Assembly (NCBI RefSeq): GCF_000186865.1
Contig: NW_008705584.1
Location: forward strand, 383,686-447,685
Direction: 5' to 3'
Origin: Aureococcus anophagefferens
Taxonomy: Eukaryota > Sar > Pelagophyceae > Pelagomonadales > Pelagomonadaceae
DNA length: 64,000 bases
The notes below the pieces were generated by a model, which had not been told where the DNA came from, ran no database searches, and was given only the letters and a program-made list of their open reading frames with translations. Of the stretch, positions 10,425 through 23,694 are shown piece by piece (within the stretch, counting starts at the first letter, position 1; every line of letters begins with the position of its first letter). The translations under genes and the position numbers were made by a program.

Positions 10425-13400
10425 CTATGACAATGCCGGGGAAATCAAAGGGGACCTAAAAATAGATCGAGATAAACACCAAAAATGCTCGGAATTGAAC
10501 GTATCGTAAACGTAGGGAAGGACTGGGCTCCTTGGGTCAAACGCCTGATATAGTTCTTGATTTGAATAAAAGTGACCTGTGCCTTCGTTGAAAAGATCCG
10601 AGAACGGAAGAATGTCGTGATGGTCGTGCCCGTAGCATGAGTTGGTATTAACCCATGTGTGGTTGAAACCGTCGAATTTATCTGAAAGGCGCATGTACGC
10701 CCAAAGTCGGTCAAAAATAGGATGGAGAGGCCAGAAGAGGGGATCATTTGCGGATGCGCCCGTTGCCTACGCATGCGCACAGAGAACACCTCAACACGCA
10801 TGCGACTACACAAAAATATATTGCACTGTAGGTGACCATCGCCCCTAGCTTACCCGCATGGCATGCAAATTTGAGGTACCAGCCAAGGAAACGATCAAGC
10901 CCTTGATGGCCAATGGTCACCTCCCAAAAGTATTTGGTCGTGCCTGGCTGCTTTGTCTCTACTTCTGTAAAAAGTTTGTGGATGTAGCCTGACGCTCCTA
11001 CATCCTCGAGAATTCCCCATTTCTCTTCCGGCGACAGCTTCGCAACCTGCAACGCCGGTCTCTAACACTCGCTCTATAGGGGACCACAAAGTTAATTGAC
11101 ACTGATCTCAACATGATCAAGACTTGGACAGGAACATGAGCAGTTTGAAAAGGCAGTGTCTTCGCTACAGTAAAGAGGACACTTCATGAATTTTTTGTTC
11201 CACATTTTGTTCCAGATAGGCTTAGCCTTGCAGCCAATCTCGCCGAGAAGCTTCTGGTATTCGGATACGTAGGTATTGGCGAGATCTTGTGTGAGCATCA
11301 GGTCCGAATGATTTGCGCTGAGGCTCACAACTTCAGCTATTTCGTAGGCGCAGTCCCAGGAACCACCAAGGATGGCATGCAGGTCGCCATGCAGCTCGTC
11401 TTCCATACACTTGTGTAGATCTGGAAGATTCTCGGCTTTGAGACATCCGATCATTTCGGGACAACCGGGGAGGGGCATCGTGATAGGGAGGCCACAGAAT
11501 GTATGAGCACGCGTGACAAAATGTGAAGGATCGTTATTGATCGTAGAGGTAACACGGCCATAAGAATTTCGCACTGGCCTTGAGAAATTAGTGGGCACAG
11601 GGACTTCCTGGAAGAAAGTCGAGGCCACGGTGTTGTCTGGACCGCCTGGATGAGCTGAGCCGAACCAGTCATTGGAGAAGACGGCGGCAGAATCCCAATC
11701 GGTGCCAAGTAAAGCTGCATCAAGAGTGTAATCCCAGTATGGCTGTGTTACTCTGGCGTCCACGGACTGCAGTGCCTGCTCGAGCTCCAAGGTGAAAGCG
11801 GCATGGGATGTGATGAAACTGAGGCCTCCGTGAAACGGAGAACACTCCTCAGTGTGAATGTGTTTGACTGCAAAATATTCCAGATTCGCAAACTTGCTTC
11901 CAAAGCGGCGGCGGCCCTCGTCGAGGGGCGTTGTGGACACAATGCGCATTGCCTCAAGGTAGCGATTCTTGTCATCGGATGTCACCGCTCGCATCTCCCG
12001 ACGTACGTATTTACACATCAAAGTAGCTACGTATGTGTCTACGTCAGTAAGAGTGTCGACGGCAACTTGCCGGGAGTTTGGCAGCTCGATGGTGAGATCG
12101 TAGATCTGTGAGACATGTGTAAAGTTGAGGTCGACATCACAGCCGCGCTCAGACCGTGATATCAGGACCTGTGGCGCAATTTCAGGGGCTAGATCACTGA
12201 GCATACGGTGCTGTGCACGTGCGGGACTCGCATTGCCGCCTGCGCCTCGATTCACACGTCGAGTGTCTGTTCCTTGGAAGGTGACACTCCAAACTGGCGT
12301 GCGTGTATTGTCCAAGAGATGTCCGTCTCCATCACATGCGTCGCGAAACCGGATGGTTGTCGTCTTGTGTGGCTCAACAATGTAATCCCACGGGTAAAGC
12401 GAGGGCCCAGAGACGGTGGAGTAACCCGAGGTTTGCACGTCCAAGGAGGCATCATAGCGCATCGCTGTCGAAACCACCTCCAGGGTGGATGAAGGTGACG
12501 GTGGGCTCGTTGGTACGAGGAGCTCCTTTCCAGAATAACGGATAATCCTTGTGTTTGCAGCGATAGAAGCAGCTGAGGAATCAATATCAATGATATTGTA
12601 CAAGTCCCGTGTCCCAAAATCCGCGAAGTAGGTCGATGATGACTCCTCAGCAGCAGCAGCAAATGTCGCAGAAAACTCACCGGCGGTAAGGGCTTTGGTC
12701 AAGGTTGCTTGGACCTGCTCACTGAGAATCCCGCGCCAGTCATCTGTCGCTGGGTCTGCATTATCGTGGTGCACGACAATTTCCACAGTGAATGTCATCT
12801 TGACACGCGGACCGCTGATCGTCGATATGACCGTGTAGCACTCAGTTGAATACAAATTGAAATGGGATAGCATGGCTGAAACTGTTTCCCCAAACAATAC
12901 TGTTTCTGTGTTACCCAGCTTGTCCATGGAGACGTTCTCCAGTACAAGAGATGATTCCACGAGAGCTACCTCAACAAGTGCTGTGTCTGCGTGCTCATAG
13001 GAGTAGTCATACGAGTAAGATAGCATCATCGCTTCCAACTCACCACCGTCGCCTATTTGTGATGGTGCGCGCGTTCGTGACCTGTGGCTACCAGTTTTCG
13101 TCTTTCCTGTGAATGGAGGGATGTCGTCGCCCTCATCGCCTCCGATGAAGTCGAAAGTTTCCCCGTACCTGTATGAGGCAGGCAACTGAGGTGGCACAGC
13201 CGGGCTCGTACTTCCTGACTCTGGCAGTTTACGAGTATGAGAGTGGGGACGATGAGTCCACAATCGCAGATTCCAAGTTTGGAATTGAACCTGCTGGTAA
13301 GGTGGCGGTGCTACCGTGTGCACGAGCGTGCAACGAGATGAAACTCAGTGAGCCTTCCCCTCCGTTTAGGAGAAGCGCCACGGAACATACCAACAACAGT

Positions 13401-13522
13401 AAAGAACAGAAAATACGTATATGGGCGCCTAGTCTTCGTTCTCCGACGGCACGATCCAAACCGGCCGTGGGCGCTCCCAGCAATAGGTTGCCCTCTGCTT
13501 CGGGGGTCTCTCGGGGTGTCAT
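10425..13522 (-). CDS. Tyrosinase-like copper oxidase with long N-terminal extension and membrane anchor
   Basis: Type-3 copper protein; family members oxidise phenols, but the substrate here is unknown. Four exons fit by frame and GT-AG borders: 13522-13233, 13168-11101, 11046-10837, 10766-10425 (2910 nt, 969 residues). Near residues 38-52 a hydrophobic run IFCSLLLLVCSVALLL suggests a signal anchor. About 400 residues of unrecognised, low-similarity ectodomain follow. The copper A site is near KHIHTEE / FHGGLSFITSHAAF / QPYWDYT. The copper B site is GHQGLDRFLGWYLKFACHA and ANDPLFWPLHPIFDRLW, the latter two blocks joined only by splicing. The exon 4 tail (SCYGHDHHDILPFSDLF) resembles protist tyrosinase C-termini. 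The start is the first ATG upstream of the anchor. Family good, boundaries of exon 1 moderate. Confidence 0.78.
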
Positions 13523-13660
13523 CGAATCGACGCCGTCTCGGGTATTAAAAAAGGCTACGTATATGAGCGCCCGGTCTTCGTTTTCCGACGGCGCGAGAAT
13601 CCAACCCAATCACGATGAGCTACCCGAGTGTCAGCGAATCGACGACCGTATCCGCAGTGT
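13415..13660. repeat. Imperfect tandem duplication at the tyrosinase 5' end
   Basis: A block beginning TACGTATATGGGCGCCTAGT and continuing with CTTCGTTCTCCGACGGC (about 13415-13540) recurs, diverged, at about 13557-13660. The second copy has GAGCGCCCGGTCTTCG and TTTTCCGACGGCGCGA. Both copies have TCATCGAATCGACG or CAGCGAATCGACG at similar spacing. The inner copy overlaps exon 1, so the coding start may derive from the duplication. Confidence 0.55.
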
Positions 13661-14614
13661 CTTTTGAGATATACGTATACGTCATTCGTTGTAAAGTAGC
13701 TTTCTAGTCAAACAAGATAGTGATTGGCATAAATGGTGAATTGAGTGAGCCTCTAAGGGCCCACCCAACTGCCCTAGTTCCAGCGCCGGATGCGAGTCCG
13801 GGCGCGGCCGGACGCCGACGCCGGACTTCCAGACGCAAAGTTCCGTAGGGGCCCCTCCCCTCGATAGACTCGGATGCGGAGGGGCCCCTCACCTCGATAG
13901 AAATCGTCGCTGCCCGGTGGGTTGTCCTCTGTATCCGGATAATCACTTGGGTCCGGAACATATGACTTCCTAGGCACGTCATGTGCCTTGGCTACTTTGT
14001 TTCTTTGCCGATCTATCTGCATGGGATCTGGGTCCTTAGTCGCCAGGCTCCTCGGTCACTAAAAGTGTGCAAGAGAAAGAAAAGAGAGGATACCGCTTTC
14101 GCGTATCCTCGTACAAAAGATACAAGTGAGCAACTAAGCTGGCATATATCCACTGCATTGTGAACCTCAAGCTAATAGGAGAAGTATACCTTGAAGGGAC
14201 AATCCCCGCTACACTGAAGTCTGGAGCAGCCACCTCAAAATTGCCTTTCTGACTCGCCTAAGCCCCACAACGCCGCGTTCTGGCGCCGGATAGTCAAGAG
14301 GCACAAGGGCGGTGCACACTGGACACCCCTTGCCGCCGTCTGAAGGCAGTTCGGTGCTATGTTGAACTGCAACCCAAGTTCAAGTTGACCTCAACGTAGG
14401 TCAAATTTCGAGTTGCACTTCCGTGGCCACGGCCCTGCCTCGTCTCGAGGGCCTCGGCGGGGTGTCCTTTGGCTCTTTTCACCCACAAAATCGGGTTTGT
14501 GGGCGGCAAATAGCCGCATTTTGAGTCCAGGACCCCTATAGGCCTAGGGTCGAAAACTACTAGTAACCCTTCATACGTTCGCTACATGTATCAGCACGAC
14601 CTTGGATCGGGGAG
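13661..14614. other. Intergenic region with dispersed repeat
   Basis: No gene recognised. A short tandem duplication of GGGGCCCCTC-CCTCGATAGA lies at 13851-13903. A dispersed repeat (14040-14216) is shared with 24937-25177. The rest is GC-rich unique sequence leading to the Nup88-like start. Confidence 0.5.
14040..14216. repeat. Dispersed repeat shared with 24937-25177
   Basis: Both copies begin CGGTCACTAAAAGTGTGCAA and include GCGTATCCTCGTACAAAAGA and CTGGCATATATCCACTGCA. Both end near AGTATACCTTGAAGGGACAA. The second copy carries about 65 extra bases after the GATACCGC block. Same orientation; looks like an LTR or non-autonomous element. Confidence 0.75.
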
Positions 14615-16770
14615 ATGGTTGCGTTCCGATTCGAGTCGGTGGCTCAGGCTCAGGCGCCGCTGACGCCATTCTTGGTCGCAACGTCTGACTTTGGCGACTT
14701 GTTAGTGGTCACATGTGAAAATTCGTTTCTTTATGCTCATGATCATGATAAACTACAACATGTGCGCACCCCACCTGGGATGCTAGACTCCGTCACACTG
14801 AATTCCGTCCGATTTAACTCACCCGCAGATGCGGTGCTCATTGCTGGCGCCCACTTTTTATGCGTGGCACAAACCTGGGCCATCACATGTATTCAGATGC
14901 AAAAATCTGACACCAATCTAGGTCTTGCCACCGCCACGCGGACGTGATGGTGCATTTGACAATCTGAATTGGGATGCCTCGGTTTTTGTGGATGATGACA
15001 GCCGCCCCATGTTAGTGGATGCAACTTTTCCACTGCATGTTGATGATCACATCTCTGCTCTTGACGCTGCCGGCGTCCTTCATTTCTGGAGCATTGCTAG
15101 CGGTGTAACAACAACATTCGCAACAAAGATTTATGACGCTAAAGCGTTTTGTTTCGGCGCTGAACGGCAACGCACAGAGTCATTCACGTATTCACACGAG
15201 TCTTGGGCTCTAAATCATGGCACAGGTTGGGGCAATTAGGTTTATTTATTGTCACAGAGAATCAGCTTGTTGCAGCATCCCTTGTCATGCCGCGACGATG
15301 TTCACCAAGTCAGACTTGCGCGGTTGGAAATATGCAGGGCGCCTGCGAAAAGGAAATATGCAATTACCCCGTGGGAGGTAGCAGAAATATCTCTTGGATC
15401 AAGACTGATATACAGCAACTCAACAAAAGATCAATCTGCAGTAGATCTGCGACACTCGAATTGCGAGGGGGTACCCCTACCCAAGTCTGCGTGCGCGACG
15501 ACGGGTTGCTTGCTGTTATTGTCATCGCGACTCTTGGAGGCCATGTTGATGTCTTTGTTTCATGCTCTGCAGCGTCCTCACCAACGCCGCATCCGGTATC
15601 TCGCCAAGGCGCACTCGGTTTGCTCCACGTTGAGTCTCTTTTCATTACAGATTTAGCACATAAACAAAACCTGCGCCTTCAGCTTATGCGGGAGGAACTG
15701 TACTTTATCCACGAGACTGGAATCGCCATAATCAACCTGCCGTGGGTTCCATTCCTGAAGGATCTAGTGGGCGCCAAGCTAGAATCACTTATCTCCAGGC
15801 ACCCAAGTACTTGCCAACATGTGATTTTTTCCTCCGACTCGCTCCGCACTGTCGTTGGTGCAGGCCTTCTTCAGAATTCCGCAGTTGGCTCATCTTCCCT
15901 TCTCTGCATCCGAGCTGTGTCGAATCAGATGTTGAATCGTCTTTCACTCATCTAAGTGCCTCTCCCTTCCCTGCTCAGGCTGGTTTAACGACGGTTCTTG
16001 TTGCGCTATGGATTTGTCGAGCAGCCGCTATGCGCCTACGGAGCTTCGCGCCGCTATCCAACAAAGCAGTGCTCAAAACTTGCAACAGCTTACCGAGGAG
16101 CTCTTTAGAATATTCAGCCATGCTCGTATGATTATGGGCCGTCTCCCAGCACAAGTTCTTGGCAAACAAAAAAGCCTCGATAGTCTACAGAACGAACTCA
16201 CTTTGATCACATTGACTTTGGAGACAAACACAGTCCTCAAGGTCCACCACTGTACAAACATATCCACTGCTCTAGCTCAGGCTCTGGAATTGGTTAGTGG
16301 AACACAAAAACACCAGCTTGACTTCGTTAGTCACTTGCTGAAGGTATGAGCACGCAAAACGGTATTTCGCAGGGGGTATGGGCTGGGCGCACTCCTTCTG
16401 ATTTGACCCACATTTCCTAGCCTTGTCCCCTTAGGCAACGGGTCACGCGTGCACCGGCATGAAGCATGCTGCCACTTCGGCTCTCACCCGCCAAAAGAAG
16501 CTGCGCAGTCGTGCTGCTATGCTTGTGGCTGTTGCTACAGAACTACGCCCACGCCTGTCTCGCGCTGAAAGTCACTACTTCAGTGAGCTCAGGGCCCTCG
16601 ATGCTCAGGCAGTGCGTGCTAAATCTCGTGTTCATGGCGAAGTCTGCCGTTGCGATGCGGCGTGTACCCACAGACTCGCCGAATTTACGCCCGTAATCGA
16701 TGGGAGTGGCCTGTGCATCGCAAAAGAACTTCTCACTCGCCAGACCGAGATTTTTTGTGGTAAATTTTAG
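14615..16770 (+). CDS. NUP88: Nup88/Nup82-like nucleoporin (exon joins partly uncertain)
   Basis: Nuclear pore component on the cytoplasmic face, involved in export. The N-terminal part is beta-propeller-like (DLLVVTCENSFLY, then ALIAGAHFLC). Joining 14863 to 14922 (GT-AG, 58 nt) gives VLPPPRGRDGAFDN, the equivalent of the VLELP/W/G motif in Nup88. A later segment LYFIHETGIAIINLPWVPFL matches the Nup88 signature where a hydrophobic His-Glu-Gly-Val strand precedes LPW. The C-terminal exons (about 15985-16347 and 16438-16770) are helical coiled coil (SLDSLQNELTLITLTLE; RAESHYFSELRALDAQ), as in the family. Introns near 15190-15228 and 15914-15978 are supported by frame. The frame through 15290-15480 is unclear and may hide another intron or an error. 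Confidence 0.62.
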
Positions 16771-17665
16771 CCGCGTTTTGCGTGAGGCTGGTGTATTCGG
16801 AAAACTACCAGAACGCAGGGGTGCCCGGGTGTGGCCAAGAGCGAAACCCGGCTCCTCCTGGTGCCTCGAATGGAGTAACCCGGAGTACAGTATGCCCCGT
16901 AGAAATGCGGACTATACTTTTGGGAGTACAGGGGAGTAGGGAGTACAGAACGAAGAGCAAGGTACTTAAGTCAAGAAGTCTAATTGGAGGCGCTGGGGTA
17001 GAATGCTGGCAGAACACGATCACGAAACCGGAGATCGCCCGCAGATGCGCGTCATCGCGGAGCGTCGGACGACAGCAGGCTGCGTTTGAGAGTACTCGAG
17101 GCCGGATTATTTCCTGACTATCCTTCAACTTACCCTTCACAGTGGCCTGCTAGAGACACGCGCCCCGCGGACTCGTCCCAGGCTAGTCCCACGGGACCCA
17201 CGACGCGGCGAGCTAGAGCTTCGCAGTCGTGGGCGGGGACTCCCGAGAGTAGGGGCGGACAATGAAGCTCGGACAGAAGATAGTTACCTCAAATTCCGCC
17301 TGGGGTCTCTCAGGCTGAAACGCCTGAGACGCGTAGGTCGACTTCCCGGCCGTGTACACCCAAGATTTTTGGCTCGATCGACGTGAGGTCGGGCCTCACG
17401 CAACATACAAAAGAAAACGCGGGTGTACACGGCGCGATTTTCAACATTTTCCAGCCTCGAAAATATGGGTTGACGAATCCCCATAGGAAAAAAACCGAGG
17501 CTTCGCGAAGCCACAACTTCACGAAATCCGGTTCGATTTCCACGAACCCAGGCGCTTTGATTATCAGTTAGATGCCCTCTATCCATCGCACCGGGCGGCG
17601 CCGCCAAATTCGACGATCTGCAATCTGTCGATTTTCAGTGTCCCCCCCTACCAAGAGTTGGGCAC
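16771..17665. other. Intergenic region with a small inverted repeat
   Basis: No gene recognised. GCCGTGTACACCC (17349-17361) and its exact complement GGGTGTACACGGC (17421-17433) form a 13-bp inverted pair 59 bases apart. The start of the stretch is GC-rich and the end is the Rab5 5' flank. Confidence 0.5.
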
Positions 17666-18430
17666 ATGACGAGTCGCGTATGCCACTTCAAACTTGTTCT
17701 CCTCGGCGACACAGCCGTGGGAAAATCTTGCCTTGTCGTTCGTTTTGTTCGCGATGAGTTTTTCGAGTTCCAGGAGCCAACAATTGGAGGTACTGTTCTT
17801 CTCCTTCGCAAGTTCAAACAACGTGTTTACTCAGCGGCTTTCTTAACGCAATCTGTTTCTCTCGAGGGCGCCACCGTCAAGTTTGAAATCTGGGACACCG
17901 CTGGTCAAGGTAAGATCTCAATTTAGACGAGTCTTCATGCGGATCCTCTGCTTAGAACGCTATCGAAGCCTTGCTCCTATGTACTATCGAGGTGCCGCAG
18001 CCGCGATTGTAGTCTATGATATTACGAATAAAGAATCCTTCAATGGTGCTAAGTCTTGGGTGAAGGAGCTGCAGAGGCGCGGCGATCCAAACGTCGTCAT
18101 TGCTCTTGCAGGCAATAAAGCAGATCTTCCAAACAAACGAAAAGTTGAATTTCAGGTAACATTGATTACATAGAGCGTCTCAAGTACGTTCACAACTTCG
18201 GCTAAGAGTGCTACAAATGTAAAAAGTCTTTTCCAGGAAATTGGTGCGTCATAATCAAATTGATCAATTTCTCATGTACACGCTCTTAGCTCTTAAACTG
18301 CCGCAAAGTCCGCCCCAATCAGAACGAGAAGCGTTCCCAATCATTCCGTGAGTTCGCCCACTGAATTCTAAATGCCAACTGAGATATATATCACAGTCCC
18401 AAACATGCAGAAAATAAGACTTGTTGTTAA
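17666..18430 (+). CDS. RAB5: Rab5-family small GTPase with missing helix segment
   Basis: Early endosome GTPase. Exons 17666-17789, 17835-17909, 17956-18155, one near 18174-18243, 18290-18347 and 18397-18430. P-loop GDTAVGKS; after splicing TIGAAFLTQ (Rab5-type switch I region), [19 protein letters not shown] (switch II), [10 protein letters not shown] and [20 protein letters not shown]. Splicing the last intron yields a C-terminus ending NKTCC, the double-Cys geranylgeranylation motif. Between EFQ (18155) and TSAK the family has about 18 residues (EAxxYAxxNxLLFxE), but here only about 50 bases exist and the frame contains a TAG. So helix alpha4 is missing through deletion, misassembly or real degeneration. 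All other nucleotide-binding motifs are intact. Confidence 0.85.
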
Positions 18431-18699
18431 TTGCTTCAGAAGGCTATATTTGGCGTCGTAAGCTAAGCTATCTCCATCTGGATGCACAGGAGGACAGCCA
18501 GCGGATCAATGTCCTAAGCTTGTGGTGGTTCTGTACAGTGCTCCAGTCATCGTTTCATGTATACTCCCCTAACTTTGCGACAGGCCAAGTGAGCCCAAGC
18601 CAGTGAGGCCCAATATGATTCACATTGTGCCCCAACGGCTGAAAGCTGATAGACGCACGCCGCACCTGCTTTATCTTACTTGCCGGCTCGACTATCAGC

Positions 18700-18924
18700 A
18701 GCTCTGCGGAGCAAATCCACACGGGGCTGGACGTGGGGATGTTGGTGATTCCAAGTACGCCCCCCCCCCCCCCCCCCCCCGTGTNNNNNNNNNNNNNNNN
18801 NNNNNNNNNNNNNNNNNNNNNNNNNNNNNNNNNNTTTTCAGCAGTTTTGGGGGGCAAATCCCCCCGGGGCTGGACGGGGGGATTTTGGTGATTCCAAGTA
18901 GGCCCCCCCCCCCCCCCCCCCCCC
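18700..18924. repeat. Duplicated flanks around assembly gap 18785-18834
   Basis: Left of the gap: CAGCTCTGCGGAGCAAATCC, GGGCTGGACG, GGTGATTCCAAGTA, then about 20 C and GTGT. Right of the gap: CAGTTTTGGGGGGCAAATCC, GGGCTGGACG, GGTGATTCCAAGTA, then about 22 C and GTGT. The right copy looks like a low-quality version of the left with bases turned to G/C. The gap probably joins two reads of the same place. Confidence 0.8.
18785..18834. other. Assembly gap (50 N)
   Basis: Exactly 50 N, flanked by long C homopolymers. Confidence 0.99.
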
Positions 18925-19713
18925 GTGTCGGCGAGGGGTGGTGTAATATCGAGCCTCGGACATAAAATCTCGGCAGTGTCGTTCACCGGGTAATTGCTCG
19001 TGACCTAGAGCTGGGTCAGCTCGAGGGACTTGGAATTATCGAATATTATGATCTGCCCTATGAGGGGGGGAATCGAGAGCACTTTCTAAGGGGTTTTGGG
19101 GGGCGGGCATTCCGAATCTCGACTCCGTTTCGTGCGAGGGCGCGTAGAAGCCGAGATCGATTTGGCCGTTCCTCCCCCGCGCGCAGGCGATGAGATCTCA
19201 GCTCGTGCTCTTCCCCCGCGCGCGCGGAGTGTTTCAATCGCATCCACGCCCCTAAATTACCCTTGGAATGTGCCCTCGGTTTCGAGCCTCGTGGGGCAGA
19301 TCATGCCGAACCAAGCCTCGCATAAAGTCCGCGCCCATACCGTCGCGTATTTAAGGGTTAGGGTTAGGTAAACCCTGATGGTCCGACCAATAGGATGATG
19401 GGATTCGTGAGGGTTTTGCAGCAATTGCTTATGGACCCCTGACAATTAAAGTCCGCACGTCGTAATTATCAATAGTACCGTGCCACCGCGGCCAGCGCGG
19501 CTATAGTGCGTTAGGAAATTCCCGGTGTCTGGTGCTGCCTACATAAAATCGAGCTTCGGAGCGGCCGCGATGGTGGGCGTTTCGTCTAGGTCCCCCCGCT
19601 AGAAGCCCCTGTCTACTGAGCCTGTCCTCCGGGGCCCTCAACTGTAAAGGTGAATGGAGCCAGTAGAGAGATAGAGAGATTTCTACCTTCATCTTCAGTG
19701 AACTGCATCTTGA

Positions 19714-19960
19714 TGTTGCAGTGCACCTTACCCCACTGCGCTCCTACCGCGTCCCGGAGCTGCTCCCGCAGATTATGAGCCAGCACTAGCACAATATCTG
19801 CCCCAAGCAGATGAGGCTATGTTGCAGTGCACCTTACCCCACTGCGCTCCTACCGCGTATCCTGCTAGTTTCCCCTTCCCTTCCTTAATTCATTCTAATC
19901 CAGTTTCAAGTCTTATAGACAGCGAACTGAAGGAGTGACTCCCAAGCAGGCACAGAGTGC
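19714..19960. repeat. Dispersed repeat with internal duplication; relative at 56637-56760
   Basis: ATGTTGCAGTGCACCTTACC followed by CCACTGCGCTCCTACCGCGT occurs at 19713-19752 and 19818-19857. A diverged relative at 56637 has TGATGTTGCAGTGCACTTTA, CTTCCTTCCCTTAGTACATT and GCCTTATAGACAGC. The copy here continues with the equivalents CCCTTCCTTAATTCATTC and GTCTTATAGACAGCGAACTG. Confidence 0.7.
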
Positions 19961-20214
19961 ATAGCGCTCTTCTGTGTCTGTGGTGTCTGTCTGGTTAGCG
20001 TCACAGCGACGTGCCAGATAGCACCAGGCTCAGCGAGGTTGCACAGTCGCCGGACAGTGCACCTGCTGGATAGTAGTTTGACTGACGTCATAGCGACGTT
20101 ATTAAGCTAGCAAACTATCCTAACTTTCTAGCCAGCGAATGGAACCAAGGTCTGTCGTTTGGGTGGCTATGCCGCTACGCATTATTACAACATCTACGAG
20201 AAAATTATGTCATA

Positions 20215-20385
20215 GTGCTTCCCTCCCTCCTTGTCACGTGCGGTCTCAGAAGTTCGTACTTTATAATAGCCTCGCTGACAATATGTCTGTGCGGTACCGT
20301 GCCTGAGTCTACGAGAGTAGCCTCCTTCTTAAGCCAATTCTGGCGCCCACTTAAACTGCCCTTAGCCTGCTGGTTATGGTATAGC
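20215..20385. repeat. Dispersed repeat immediately upstream of MCM3
   Basis: Core pattern CCTCGCTGACAATATGTCTG, then GCGGTACCGTGCCTGAGTC and GAGAGTAGCCTCCTTCTTAA. Other copies lie at 34411-34539, 36774-36880 (inverted), 50837-50900 (partial) and 52660-52795. The copy ends about 70 bases before the MCM3 ATG. Confidence 0.8.
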
Positions 20386-20452
20386 CGCCGGGGTAATTCG
20401 CCGGTGGAGTGCGAATCTTTTGTCCGTGCTTTTGCCCGCGCGCCCTGATAGT

Positions 20453-23694
<3,242 letters not shown>

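Larger units (their letters stand above)
18431..20452. other. Repeat-rich intergenic region with assembly gap, upstream of MCM3
   Basis: No gene recognised. Holds a 50-N gap with duplicated flanks, a GC-rich middle, a TTAGGG-like stretch near 19348-19365, a duplicated GTTGCAGTGCACCTTACCCC repeat, and a dispersed repeat that ends shortly before the MCM3 start. Confidence 0.6.

Noticed and set aside
16805..17140. 111-residue frames on both strands
   Set aside because: No recognisable domain or splice context, and they overlap each other on opposite strands.
19340..19370. Telomere-like GGGTTAGGGTTAGG stretch
   Set aside because: Fewer than three units and surrounded by ordinary sequence; not a chromosome end, at most a tiny interstitial relic.
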